The position numbers and the translations under genes are program-made. A DNA stretch of 64,000 nucleotides. Source: Megasphaera micronuciformis F0359 (GTDB taxonomy: Bacteria > Bacillota > Negativicutes > Veillonellales > Megasphaeraceae). The DNA lies in assembly GCF_000165735.1 (NCBI RefSeq), contig NZ_GL538184.1, positions 62,001 through 126,000 on the forward strand, in the 5' to 3' direction. Below are positions 52,100-61,215 of the stretch, one piece after another (the stretch's first letter is position 1; each line of letters begins with the position of its first letter). Under the pieces are notes generated by a model. The model ran no database searches. It was not told where the DNA came from and was given only the letters and a program-made list of their open reading frames with translations.

Positions 52100-52255
52100 A
52101 TCTTTACTCCCATATCTACATATAGATTATCTACTTTCTTTATATACTATATAGTATACTCAAAAAAGGTTGCGAAACCAATAGGTTGATGATGACCTTC
52201 ATTAAATCTTCTTTCTCCTCAAATAAAGCAACTTGCTCTAAAATATTTTCTTTTC

Positions 52256-52297
52256 GTTGTAAATGTAACGGACGATTCTCAATATTGCCGATATACT
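52256..52297 (+). promoter_or_regulatory. Redox/NO-type operator and -10 box of the cupin-hcp operon
   Basis: GTTGTAAATGTAAC (52256-52269; GTT...AAC ends form an inverted repeat), 22 bp, then TATACT (52292-52297). The flanking GATATACTGATA is identical to the RIC promoter. Confidence 0.72.
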
Positions 52298-52360
52298 GAT
52301 ATCCGTAACAGGAAAGAAGTGCCCTATTCGGCAAGCTATTACAACAAGAAGGTGTTTATT

Positions 52361-52696
52361 ATGCCGTATATCAAAAATATCCCTCATGAAGAAGTCGTAT
52401 CTTTGGCAGAATCGGTCCAAACAATACCCGGACAGGTTGTCAGCCGCACGTTAGCACAAAACGATGCCGTCAGTCTGACAGTTTTCGCTTTTTCCAAAGG
52501 CGAAGAAATCGGCACTCATGATTCGACGGGTGATGCCTTGGTTACAGTTATTGACGGGGTCGGTCGCTTTATCGTCGACGGCAAGAGCTACACCCTAAAG
52601 CAAGGGCAATCCCTCGTTATGCCGGCTAAAAAGCCCCATTCCGTTCATGCCGAAGAAGACTTCAAAATGGTTTTAACTGTGGTCTTCCCGCAGTAG
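52361..52696 (+). CDS. Small cupin protein
   Basis: 111 residues from the ATG at 52361, behind AGAAGGTG. Single cupin barrel with EIGTHDSTGDALVTVIDGVG and SLVMPAKKPHSVHA carrying the metal-binding His residues. 32 bp before hcp and under the same operator. Small cupins of this type often accompany Hcp in anaerobes; the role is unknown. Confidence 0.88.
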   Translation: MPYIKNIPHEEVVSLAESVQTIPGQVVSRTLAQNDAVSLTVFAFSKGEEIGTHDSTGDALVTVIDGVGRFIVDGKSYTLKQGQSLVMPAKKPHSVHAEEDFKMVLTVVFPQ

Positions 52697-52728
52697 TATT
52701 TTTTATTTAGGTCAGGAGGATACAACTT

Positions 52729-54354
52729 ATGGATCAGAAAATGTTTTGCTTTCAATGTGAACAAACTGCAGGCGGCAAAGGCTGTACAGGCGGTGCCGGT
52801 GTTTGCGGCAAGTCTTCGGCCGTTGCCAATTTACAAGATGAATTAACAGGCGCCTTAATCGGCTTGGCCCGTGCCTGTCAGACGGCTGCTCCGACAGCTT
52901 ATACGCATCGTGTCGTTTTGGAAGGTCTCTTCACAACCATTACGAACGTTAACTTCAACGAAGAAACCATGCACACTATGATTGACAAGATCAATGCTGA
53001 AAAAGCAGCCTTACTCAGCAATGAAGAAGGCGCTTTAGACAAGCTTCGCAAGCTTTTCGGCTCGTCCAGCGACGCAGACCGTGCCGCAGCCAACTTCGAA
53101 ATGAAAAAAGTTTGGGACGCTGATGAAGATATTCGTTCCTTGAAATCTCTCATTCTCTTCGGCATGCGCGGTATGGCAGCTTATGCTTATCATGCACTCA
53201 TGCTCGGCCAGCATGACGATTCCGTCGATGCATTCTTCCTCAAAGGCCTTCGTTCCTTAGGCGAAGACTTGAAAATGGAAGAACTCCTCCCCATCGTTTT
53301 GGAAACAGGCACGGTGAACTTGACGTGTATGGAAATGCTCGATCGTGCCAACACGACGACTTACGGTACGCCGGTTCCTACAGAAGTTCCTCTGACTATC
53401 GAAAAAGGACCGTTCATCGTCGTTACGGGCCACGACTTGAAAGACCTTGAACTCCTCTTAAAGCAGACGGAAGGCAAAGGCGTCAACATTTATACACACG
53501 GTGAAATGTTGCCGGCTCACGGCTATCCCGAACTGAAAAAATACAAACATCTTAAGGGCAATTTCGGTACGGCTTGGCAAAATCAACAAAAGGAATTTGC
53601 CGACGTTCCCGCAGCTTTCCTCTTCACGACGAACTGCCTTATGCCCGTTCGCCCCTCCTATGCGGATCGCGTATTCACAACGGAAGTCGTTTCTTATCCG
53701 GAACTCGTTCACATTGACGACAACAAGGACTTCACTCCCGTAATCGAAAAAGCAATCGAATTGGGCGGCTATAAAGAAGATCACGAAATGACCGGTATCA
53801 ACGGCGGTAAGACCGTTATGACAGGCTTCGGTCACGGTACGGTTCTCGGCGTTGCCGACAAGGTTATCGACGCAGTCAAAGCCGGTGCGATTAAGCACTT
53901 CTTCCTCGTCGGCGGTTGCGACGGTGCTCGTCCGGGACGTAACTACTATACGGACTTTGTTAAACAGACACCTGCCGATACGGTTATCCTCACCTTGGCT
54001 TGCGGCAAATACCGCTTCAACGACTTGGATCTCGGTACCATCGGCGGCTTACCCCGTATCATGGATATGGGACAATGTAACGATGCTTACAGTGCTATCA
54101 AAGTGGCAATCGCTCTTTCCGAAGCTTTCGGTTGCGGCGTAAACGAACTTCCGTTAACGCTCGTACTGTCCTGGTACGAACAGAAGGCTGTCTGCATCCT
54201 CTTGACCCTCTTGGCTTTGGGGCTTAAGAACTTCTACCTCGGACCTACGCTTCCCGCATTCGTATCGCCCAACGTATTGAGCTATCTCGTAGAAAACTTC
54301 AATATTCATCCTACGAGTACTCCCGAAGCCGACTTAAAAGCCATCTTAGGCTAA
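52729..54354 (+). CDS. hcp: Hydroxylamine reductase / hybrid-cluster protein
   Basis: 541 residues. N-terminal cubane ligands C7, C10, C19 and C26 (MFCFQCEQTAGGKGC, GVCGKSS). Hybrid-cluster region motifs VGGCDGARPGRNYYTDF, LTLACGKYRFND and MGQCNDAYSAIKVA. Hcp reduces nitric oxide (and hydroxylamine in vitro) and protects against nitrosative stress. Downstream partner of the cupin, with GGAGG in the gap; ends at a strong terminator. Confidence 0.96.
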   Translation: MDQKMFCFQCEQTAGGKGCTGGAGVCGKSSAVANLQDELTGALIGLARACQTAAPTAYTHRVVLEGLFTTITNVNFNEETMHTMIDKINAEKAALLSNEEGALDKLRKLFGSSSDADRAAANFEMKKVWDADEDIRSLKSLILFGMRGMAAYAYHALMLGQHDDSVDAFFLKGLRSLGEDLKMEELLPIVLETGTVNLTCMEMLDRANTTTYGTPVPTEVPLTIEKGPFIVVTGHDLKDLELLLKQTEGKGVNIYTHGEMLPAHGYPELKKYKHLKGNFGTAWQNQQKEFADVPAAFLFTTNCLMPVRPSYADRVFTTEVVSYPELVHIDDNKDFTPVIEKAIELGGYKEDHEMTGINGGKTVMTGFGHGTVLGVADKVIDAVKAGAIKHFFLVGGCDGARPGRNYYTDFVKQTPADTVILTLACGKYRFNDLDLGTIGGLPRIMDMGQCNDAYSAIKVAIALSEAFGCGVNELPLTLVLSWYEQKAVCILLTLLALGLKNFYLGPTLPAFVSPNVLSYLVENFNIHPTSTPEADLKAILG

Positions 54355-54378
54355 TCGGTTCGAACTATCATATAATAT

Positions 54379-54423
54379 AAACGGCATGGCATACTTTTCT
54401 GAAGTATGCCATGCCGTTTCTTT
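54379..54423 (+). terminator. hcp terminator
   Basis: AACGGCATGGCATACTT / AAGTATGCCATGCCGTT, a perfect 17-bp stem followed by T residues. Confidence 0.92.
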
Positions 54424-54545
54424 AATGTTCTCTTTATCATTCTCAAAAACCTCTTGTAAATGAGAAAGCAATCTGTTATATTATATGAAATCAATTGAAT
54501 AAATGTCTATCGTTGTATGGTGTAACACACGAAGGAGCTTGTCTT

Positions 54546-55670
54546 ATGCAACTTTCAGAAGAAACGGCAAAACGGAATCGGGCCATTACATTTGCCGGCT
54601 TAAAAGGAATCGGCGGTAACACCGTTCTCGTGACCCTCAAGATTATAATCGGCCTGTCGGCCAATTCAATTGCTATCATTCTCGACGCGGTTAACAATCT
54701 GACAGATATTTTATCATCCGTATTAACTATAATAGGCACGAAACTGGCAGGCAAGCGCGCAGATAAAGAACATCCCTTTGGCCACGGACGTATCGAATAT
54801 ATTACGACCATGGTAATTGCCTTTATTATTTTATCTGCCGGTGTTTTGGCCTTGAAAGAATCGGTAGAACGAATCTTACACCCCAGCTTGTCTACCTTTC
54901 TGGTTCGTGACCTGATTATCATCATCTTCGCCATTGCGGTGAAGATTACCATGGGACTTTACTTCCGCCGCCAAGGAACTCAATGGCGTTCTTCCGCACT
55001 GTCCGCTGCCGGCATCGATTCCCTGTATGATGCGATACTGACCTTTGTGACTTTAATTTCATCTTTGCTTGTCTATTGCTTTTCCGTCGACATCCAGGGC
55101 TACGTCGGTGCCGCTATCGGTTTGATGATTATCAGGGCCGGTGCAGGTATCGTCCACGATATGTACAATCATCTGCTGGGCGTGCGTACAGACCCCACCT
55201 TGGTTCGGCGCATTAAAGAAAGAATCGCCTCATATCCCCAGGTAGGCGGTGTATACGATCTCGTCTTAAACAGCTACGGCCCTGAAGAAACTATCGGTTC
55301 CGTACATATTTCCGTTCCCGATACATTGACGGCCGCCGAAATCCATCCCTTGGGCAAACACATAGATATAGACATATACAATGAATTCGGCATCGTCTTA
55401 ACGACGGGTATTTACGCAGAAAATACCGGCGATTCAAAAGCTATGGAAATAAAAAGTGAGCTCGATAAAATACTCAGCCTGTATCCGCATGTTGTCCAAG
55501 TCCATGCCTTCTATGTTCAGGAAGAGGAAAAAACGATTTATTACGACATTATCTTCGACTTTGATGAGCCCGATCCGGTAGGTACGCTTAAATCGATTAA
55601 AGCCGATTTGGCGGAACGGATCCCCGATTATCAACAATGTGCAATCTTAGACACGAATTTCAGTAATTAA
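54546..55670 (+). CDS. Cation-diffusion-facilitator (CDF/FieF-like) metal exporter
   Basis: 374 residues from the ATG at 54546, behind GAAGGAG. About six membrane helices with metal-site motifs SIAIILDAVNNLTDILSS and HPFGHGRIEYITTMV, AAGIDSLYDAILTF, then a long C-terminal cytoplasmic domain with a duplicated ferredoxin-like region (IASYPQVGGVYDLVLNSYG; LSLYPHVVQVHAFYVQ). Exports Zn2+, Fe2+ or Mn2+ by proton exchange. Single gene. Confidence 0.92.
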   Translation: MQLSEETAKRNRAITFAGLKGIGGNTVLVTLKIIIGLSANSIAIILDAVNNLTDILSSVLTIIGTKLAGKRADKEHPFGHGRIEYITTMVIAFIILSAGVLALKESVERILHPSLSTFLVRDLIIIIFAIAVKITMGLYFRRQGTQWRSSALSAAGIDSLYDAILTFVTLISSLLVYCFSVDIQGYVGAAIGLMIIRAGAGIVHDMYNHLLGVRTDPTLVRRIKERIASYPQVGGVYDLVLNSYGPEETIGSVHISVPDTLTAAEIHPLGKHIDIDIYNEFGIVLTTGIYAENTGDSKAMEIKSELDKILSLYPHVVQVHAFYVQEEEKTIYYDIIFDFDEPDPVGTLKSIKADLAERIPDYQQCAILDTNFSN

Positions 55671-55672
55671 CG

Positions 55673-55713
55673 AAAAAAAGGCTGCTGAAGAAATCTTCAG
55701 CAGCCTTTTTCAT
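55673..55713. terminator. Shared convergent terminator
   Basis: AAAAAGGCTGCTGAAGA / TCTTCAGCAGCCTTTTT hairpin between the CDF gene (plus) and pyruvate kinase (minus). Confidence 0.9.
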
Positions 55714-55722
55714 TTATGCTTA

Positions 55723-57465
55723 TTATCTGGCGTTTGCCTCCCCGCGAAGCACCATACCGCGACCGCAATCGACCGTAACCAGTTCACCGCTCGTTAAGGC
55801 CGACGTATCGGCGCCGATGATTGCCGGAATGCCCAGACTGAGGGCCGTAATCGCCGATTCGCTTGTAAGGCCCGCCTCTTCGGAAATAATAGCCCCGGCC
55901 CGTTTAATGTAAGGAATAAGTTCCGGACCCGACCCTTTAACGACAAGGATGCATCCCGGTATGAAATCCCGTTCCAATTGTGCCTGGCTGTTACCGAAGC
56001 AAATATTGCCTACAGCCGACCTCTTACCCAAGCCGATGCCGCGCAGTAGTACATCAGCAACTAGGCGCACACGAATCATATTGGTCGTACCCGACGTGGA
56101 AGCAGGTACACCGGCTGTCAAAACGACTAAATCTCCGCCCTTAATCAAATTGTGTTCCAATGCCGCTGATACCGCATTTTCCACAACATCGTCAGACGTT
56201 TCTCCGCCTTCTCCGATAATGGCTTGTACGCCCCAGTTAACCTGTAACCGGCGTACAATATTTTCATGAGGCGATACGGCTATAATAGGACTCTTGGGAC
56301 GATATTTGGATATCATCTGAGCTGTATTGCCGCCTTCCGTAGATGCGATAATCGCTGCCGCACCCAACGACTCGGCAATGCGCACCGTCGCCCGTCCGAT
56401 GGCTTCTGTCGTCGATAGAACATCTTTTCCCGTATCCTGATGGGTTACGGGATCGAATTGACTTTCCGTATATACGGCAACACGAGCCATCGTTTCAACC
56501 GCTTCTACCGGATACATGCCGCCTGCCGTTTCGCCACTGAGCATAATGCCGTCCGTGCCGTCCAAAATGGCATTGGCAATATCACTCGTTTCGGCACGGG
56601 TCGGGCGAGGGTTATTCATCATAGATTCCAGCATTTGCGTTGCCGTAACGACCGGTTTCCCGGCCTGCTGGCACTTACGAATGACCATCTTCTGTAAAGC
56701 CGGAACTTCTTCTGCCGGAACCTCTACCCCCAAGTCGCCGCGAGCCACCATGACGCCGTCACTCATACGAATAATATCGTCAATATTGTCAATAGCCGTA
56801 CGACTTTCTACTTTCGACATGATTTTCATAGAACTGCCGTGCTTTTCCAGAACCTTACGAATAGATACGACATCGCCGCCTCTTTGGATAAACGAAGCGG
56901 CAATCCAATCCATATTTTGCGAAATACCGAATTCAATGTCCTTTATATCCGTTTCCGATAAAGCCGGTAACTTAATGGGAATACCCGGCACGGCAACCCT
57001 CTTACGATCGCTCATTTTGCCGCTGTTCAGAACCTGCGTTACAATGTCGTCACCTACAACGGATTGTACTTCCAAGTTGACAAGACCGTCAGACAAAAGG
57101 ATATGGTCGCCGGCCTTCACTTCCTGCGGCAAGTCTTTATACGATACGGAAGCTATTTTATCGGTTCCTTCCACATCACGGGCCGTTAAAATAAATTCCT
57201 GCCCCGCTTTCATTTCAATAGATCCTTTTTTAAACAGGCCCAAGCGAATTTCAGGCCCCTTTGTATCCAGCAATAGAGCAACGGGTTTTCCTACCTTCCG
57301 TGCGGCGGCTCGAACAGCTTCGATCCGTTTACCGTGCTCTTCATGAGAGCCGTGAGAAAAATTAAACCGTGCCACATTCATACCTGCCCTAAGCATAGCT
57401 TCGAGTTTTTCCGGTGTTTCCGAACTCGGTCCCAAGGTGCAGATAATCTTTGTCTTCTTCATCAT
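55723..57465 (-). CDS. pyk: Pyruvate kinase with a C-terminal PEP-utiliser (swivel) domain
   Basis: 580 residues from the ATG at 57465 (the next codon is also ATG), 8 bp after AAAGGAG. Catalytic barrel: KIICTLGPSSETPEKLEAML, MNVARFNFSHG, the substrate-binding MSKVESRTAIDNI and MVARGDLGVEVP, TQMLESM. The extra C-terminal domain (about 490-575: EEAGLTSESAITALSLGIPA) is the mobile PEP-utiliser domain seen in Bacillus-type enzymes. Converts PEP and ADP to pyruvate and ATP. Confidence 0.97.
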   Translation of the reverse strand: MMKKTKIICTLGPSSETPEKLEAMLRAGMNVARFNFSHGSHEEHGKRIEAVRAAARKVGKPVALLLDTKGPEIRLGLFKKGSIEMKAGQEFILTARDVEGTDKIASVSYKDLPQEVKAGDHILLSDGLVNLEVQSVVGDDIVTQVLNSGKMSDRKRVAVPGIPIKLPALSETDIKDIEFGISQNMDWIAASFIQRGGDVVSIRKVLEKHGSSMKIMSKVESRTAIDNIDDIIRMSDGVMVARGDLGVEVPAEEVPALQKMVIRKCQQAGKPVVTATQMLESMMNNPRPTRAETSDIANAILDGTDGIMLSGETAGGMYPVEAVETMARVAVYTESQFDPVTHQDTGKDVLSTTEAIGRATVRIAESLGAAAIIASTEGGNTAQMISKYRPKSPIIAVSPHENIVRRLQVNWGVQAIIGEGGETSDDVVENAVSAALEHNLIKGGDLVVLTAGVPASTSGTTNMIRVRLVADVLLRGIGLGKRSAVGNICFGNSQAQLERDFIPGCILVVKGSGPELIPYIKRAGAIISEEAGLTSESAITALSLGIPAIIGADTSALTSGELVTVDCGRGMVLRGEANAR

Positions 57466-57740
57466 GCCATTTTCTCCTTTACAAGTATACATCTATACCT
57501 GTCACTAATTATATGACCTTTATCTGTCGTATATGCTCGTCCAATAGTTGAGCCTTCGTCAATTATACACTCTATACATTAGAAATATAACTGTCGACTG
57601 AAATCAAGATTGCATAGTAGCGAGTCGCTTTTCGTCCCACCGGTCGGTATTTGCGTCCCTACAGGTATTCTACCCCATAGGTTTATGAATTGCAACGCTC
57701 AAAGACTCTTCTCCCCGTAGTTATTCCACCCTATGCATGC

Positions 57741-57746
57741 TATAAT
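57741..57746 (+). promoter_or_regulatory. Candidate -10 box of the DUF4116-MoxR-VWA operon
   Basis: TATAAT, 51 bp upstream of the first gene, with a poor -35 (TAGTTA, 17 bp away). The 57466-57796 intergenic region otherwise contains only a TATAAT near 57563 on the minus strand, probably the pyk promoter. Confidence 0.4.
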
Positions 57747-57796
57747 ACAAATACATACACAGTCAGTATAGTTTATAAATAATCGGGGGTCCTCAC

Positions 57797-58606
57797 ATGG
57801 ATCAAGCAAAATACTTGGAAATGGTAAAACGTAACCCTTACACGCTGGAACACATTGAAAATCCGTCTGAAGACATTATGCTTGAAGCCGTTCGCCGTAA
57901 CGGCATGGTTCTTCAGTACATCAAAAACCCGCCGCTTAACGTAGCGGAAGCGGCTATTGAAAATGAAGCACGAGCTATACAGTTTTTGTCCGACCCGCCT
58001 GCCGACTTGGCAAAAAAGGCAATTTGCAAAAGCTGGGCCAATCTGGAATACATTCACAATCCGTCACGAGAACTCATTACAACGGCCCTTTCCTATTCGG
58101 GGTGGGCCATTAAATATGTACGTGACCCGGATGAGGCTTTGCAGCTGGAAGCCGTGAAAAAAAACTTTGACGCCGTTAAGTACATTGATAATCCGTCACA
58201 GGAAATTCAAGAAGCGGCAGCTGCTCAAAGTTATGCCGCTTTACGGTATATTGATGATCCCGTGTTTTCTGCTGAAGCCTTGGCGGTAAAAAACGATGAA
58301 CAGGCTCTACGCTTCATCAAAAATCTGACAACGGAAAAATTTATCTCCTTATTTAAGATTAACAGCCTCATCTTAAAGTATATGCCGCCCAATTTCGCCA
58401 TTGCCGTCGATGCTGTAGAAGATGCTCTACGCCAAGTTATCGGCAGCGAAGAAGTAGATGAAAAATATATTCGCGATTTACTGAATAATCACAGTATCGG
58501 TCGTACCGTATCTACCATGCCCATTGACGTCATTGCCCTGATTGATGAATACGGCAGTCCTAAAGCGCGGCGAATTACAGTTGATGAAAAATTAAAATTT
58601 ACCTAA
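57797..58606 (+). CDS. Repeat protein (DUF4116-like units), first gene of the MoxR-VWA cluster
   Basis: 269 residues. Residues 1-175 are seven or so units of about 24 residues with a recurring YIxNP core: EHIENPSEDIMLEAVRRNG, QYIKNPPLNVAEAA, QFLSDPPADLAKKAI, EYIHNPSRELITTAL, KYVRDPDEALQLEAVKKN, KYIDNPSQEIQEAAA, RYIDDPVFSAEALA. This looks like the DUF4116 repeat, an alpha-helical solenoid likely to bind protein. The C-terminal 90 residues are unassigned. GGGGGTCC precedes the ATG. Ends about 15 bp before the MoxR gene. Confidence 0.78.
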   Translation: MDQAKYLEMVKRNPYTLEHIENPSEDIMLEAVRRNGMVLQYIKNPPLNVAEAAIENEARAIQFLSDPPADLAKKAICKSWANLEYIHNPSRELITTALSYSGWAIKYVRDPDEALQLEAVKKNFDAVKYIDNPSQEIQEAAAAQSYAALRYIDDPVFSAEALAVKNDEQALRFIKNLTTEKFISLFKINSLILKYMPPNFAIAVDAVEDALRQVIGSEEVDEKYIRDLLNNHSIGRTVSTMPIDVIALIDEYGSPKARRITVDEKLKFT

Positions 58607-58624
58607 CCCTTAAGAGGTGTGCAT

Positions 58625-59737
58625 ATGAATTATACGGAAACCTTAGAAAGTGTCGAACTCGTTTTATCTGCCGGCCAAGTACCCCTTATCGTCGGCAAAA
58701 CGGGTATCGGTAAATCTGCGTTGGCCCGCGAGTTGGCCGAGCGTCTCAAGGCGCATCTGGTCTATATTGACGGCAACTTGTTAAAAGAAGGGGAAATCGG
58801 CGGCCTGCCTCTTATCGATGATTTTACAAAACGAACGAAAGACGGCAAATTGACGCACGTAAAAACGACGGTATACGCAGTCCATAACAAGCTTCGCGAA
58901 ATAGACGAATACTTGGAGAAAAAAGAACCCGTCTTGCTCTTTATCGATGAAATAAATCGTTCCGAACATGCGGTTCAGCAGGAACTGATGAATCTTATTT
59001 TAAATAGAGAAATCAACGGGTATCATCTGGACTCGAGTGTCTCCATCTTAGCGGCCATGAACCCTGCCGATTCGCAGGATTACGAGGCTGTCGATATGGA
59101 TGCGGCTCAAGAAAATCGTTTTGTCTGGCTATATATGGAAGCGGACCCGTATCAATGGTTATCCTGGGCCGCTGAAAACAATATTGACGACAAAGTTTGT
59201 CAATTTATTTCCACCTATCCTGAATACCTCATTCGTGCAAATGAAGACGATATAGATGCTACGCCGCGAAGCTACGAGCGTATTTCCGCTCTCTATCGCC
59301 GCTATATAAAGCAACAAAACGTGCGTCGCTCCGTTTTTTATAATGTCGTTCGAGGTAATGTCGGCAAAGTCATTGCCGAAGAGTTTTTAAATTTTATTGA
59401 AAGCGATTACACGCCCTTAATCACGTACGAAGACGTCTTTACCGGCCCTTCTCTGTCTGATGACATAAAAGAGCGGGTAGCGGCGGAAACTCATACACGA
59501 CTATACATAAGTGCTCGCAATATTTTGAATCGTCTGAGTAAGGCCTTACAGGAAAAAACACTTGACGGCCAATTTGCCGTATCTCGCTTCGTTACCTTCT
59601 TGCAAACGTATCCTGTCGATTTGGCGGTTGCCGTCATGAAAGATATCCGTAATACTATGCCGGCTATCTACGAATACGCTCAATATAATGACGATTTTAT
59701 TGATATGTATTTTGCACCCTTCCGACGCCGGAGATAA
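58625..59737 (+). CDS. MoxR-type AAA+ ATPase
   Basis: 370 residues from the ATG at 58625, behind AAGAGGTG; a GTG 6 bp upstream is the alternative. Walker A VGKTGIGKSALARELAE, Walker B LLFIDEINRSEHAVQQELMN, sensor region ILAAMNPADSQDY, and MoxR-like C-terminal helices with TPRSYERISALYRRY. MoxR ATPases act as chaperones that load or remodel partners together with VWA proteins, here the next gene (3 bp downstream). Confidence 0.92.
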   Translation: MNYTETLESVELVLSAGQVPLIVGKTGIGKSALARELAERLKAHLVYIDGNLLKEGEIGGLPLIDDFTKRTKDGKLTHVKTTVYAVHNKLREIDEYLEKKEPVLLFIDEINRSEHAVQQELMNLILNREINGYHLDSSVSILAAMNPADSQDYEAVDMDAAQENRFVWLYMEADPYQWLSWAAENNIDDKVCQFISTYPEYLIRANEDDIDATPRSYERISALYRRYIKQQNVRRSVFYNVVRGNVGKVIAEEFLNFIESDYTPLITYEDVFTGPSLSDDIKERVAAETHTRLYISARNILNRLSKALQEKTLDGQFAVSRFVTFLQTYPVDLAVAVMKDIRNTMPAIYEYAQYNDDFIDMYFAPFRRRR

Positions 59738-59740
59738 TCT

Positions 59741-61165
59741 ATGAACAAAACACCTGTCGACATCGATCAGGAGGCCATTCTCCTTTTCCACGACCTTGCC
59801 GAGCAACGGGATAACTATGCGCGCAACGATGAAAAAGCCGGTTTTACCGTTTCATCCGAATTCAGGCACCGCTTCTTTTCTCTTTTAGATATGCTGAACC
59901 TTCGTCTTATTGATGACAGGGATAACTTTTTCGGTTATTTTCTCTTCCAAGCCGACAGGGACTTGCGGTTTCAACTGGACAGTCCTACGGGAACAACATT
60001 CAAAAACGGCCGCTATACCCTCTATTTTAATCCCTATCTGTTTCTACAGCTGACTGCGGAACAAATGGAAAGCGCCGTTAAGCACGAGGTTCTTCATATT
60101 CTCTCTCTTCATCCCTTGCGGACCAAAGACCTGAAAAAACGCTTCTCTCCTCTGGCTGTAGATTTAGCCATGGATATTGTCGTCAATACCTATTTGGCCC
60201 CCCTACCGTCCGATGCCGTCACCTTGGCGGTCGTCAACTTGCAGTACGGCCTCTCGATGCCCTTATTTGAATCTCTCGAATACTATGCGGAAGAAATTCA
60301 GTGCGCCCTGAATAAACGGCCTAAGACGGATGCCTTTACGGACATGAAAAGCGGCGAAGCTTTCTTCTCTGAACGCTTTAACATTGAGCACAGCCATGAC
60401 ATTTGGGAAGAAAGCGACGATGTCGATGAAAAAACACTTATTGAATTTACGAAAAAAGCCGTCGACGGAGCCAGAAAAAGCAAGCCCAATGCCTATTTGG
60501 CATCCCTCATGGCAGCCTTGGATCGTGCCGTCAGTGACAGGCCGTGGTACGAATACTTAAAAAAAGTAGTGCGCACCGTAACGGCCAATTATAAGAAAAC
60601 GACGACTAGGCGCAATCGTCGGCAACCGGAACGGCTGGATCTGCGCGGCGAATTACGTAATAAAAAAGCTGCCGTTACCATTGCCTTGGATATTAGCGGC
60701 AGTATCGGAGATACAGAATTCCGCCAGGCTATGGAGCAAGTACTTCAAATTGTAAAGACCTGTGACCATGATCTGACAATCATTGAGTGTGATAACGAAA
60801 TTCGCCGTATCTACCACATTGAAGACCTTGCGGACTTGCAGGAGCGATTTCCGAAGCGAGGCGGCACGGCTTTTGCCCCTGTTATCGAGTATTGTAATGC
60901 CCACAAGCCGGATATTCTTCTTTTTTTCACGGACGGCAAGGGGGAAGAAAAGCTTCCCGTACCGCCTAAGGGATATCCGATTTTATGGCTTCTCACGGGA
61001 AAAGACGGCATACTCTCCTTGAAAAAGCCGTACGGAAAAATAAAAAAATTACAGTCCGCCGAGCCTCAAGACGCTCCTTTTGATTTCGATGCAGTCGAAA
61101 AAGGCGGCTTTTCCATGGCTAACCAAGAACGTACCCGGGACCTGTCCGAATACATTCGCGGCTGA
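59741..61165 (+). CDS. DUF2201-type protein: HExxH metallopeptidase-like domain plus VWA-like domain
   Basis: 474 residues. N-terminal half carries the zinc-binding-type motif VKHEVLHILSLHP (HEVLH), matching the metallopeptidase-like DUF2201 domain. C-terminal half has a VWA-type MIDAS (VTIALDISGSIGDTEF: DxSxS) with FFTDGKGEEKLP later. Paired with the MoxR ATPase 3 bp upstream without its own clear Shine-Dalgarno, so coupled. Probably the effector remodelled by MoxR. Function unknown. Confidence 0.88.
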   Translation: MNKTPVDIDQEAILLFHDLAEQRDNYARNDEKAGFTVSSEFRHRFFSLLDMLNLRLIDDRDNFFGYFLFQADRDLRFQLDSPTGTTFKNGRYTLYFNPYLFLQLTAEQMESAVKHEVLHILSLHPLRTKDLKKRFSPLAVDLAMDIVVNTYLAPLPSDAVTLAVVNLQYGLSMPLFESLEYYAEEIQCALNKRPKTDAFTDMKSGEAFFSERFNIEHSHDIWEESDDVDEKTLIEFTKKAVDGARKSKPNAYLASLMAALDRAVSDRPWYEYLKKVVRTVTANYKKTTTRRNRRQPERLDLRGELRNKKAAVTIALDISGSIGDTEFRQAMEQVLQIVKTCDHDLTIIECDNEIRRIYHIEDLADLQERFPKRGGTAFAPVIEYCNAHKPDILLFFTDGKGEEKLPVPPKGYPILWLLTGKDGILSLKKPYGKIKKLQSAEPQDAPFDFDAVEKGGFSMANQERTRDLSEYIRG

Positions 61166-61171
61166 AAAACG

Positions 61172-61210
61172 AAAACAGACGGCATGCACCATTGCGTGTC
61201 GTCTGTTTTG
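61172..61210. terminator. Terminator between the MoxR-VWA operon and the TpsB remnant
   Basis: AAAACAGACG / CGTCTGTTTT stem with T-runs on both strands; convergent genes. Confidence 0.8.
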
Positions 61211-61215
61211 CATAT

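Noticed and set aside
54495-54952. 153-codon minus-strand ORF over the CDF gene
   Set aside because: Antisense shadow of a clear CDF transporter.
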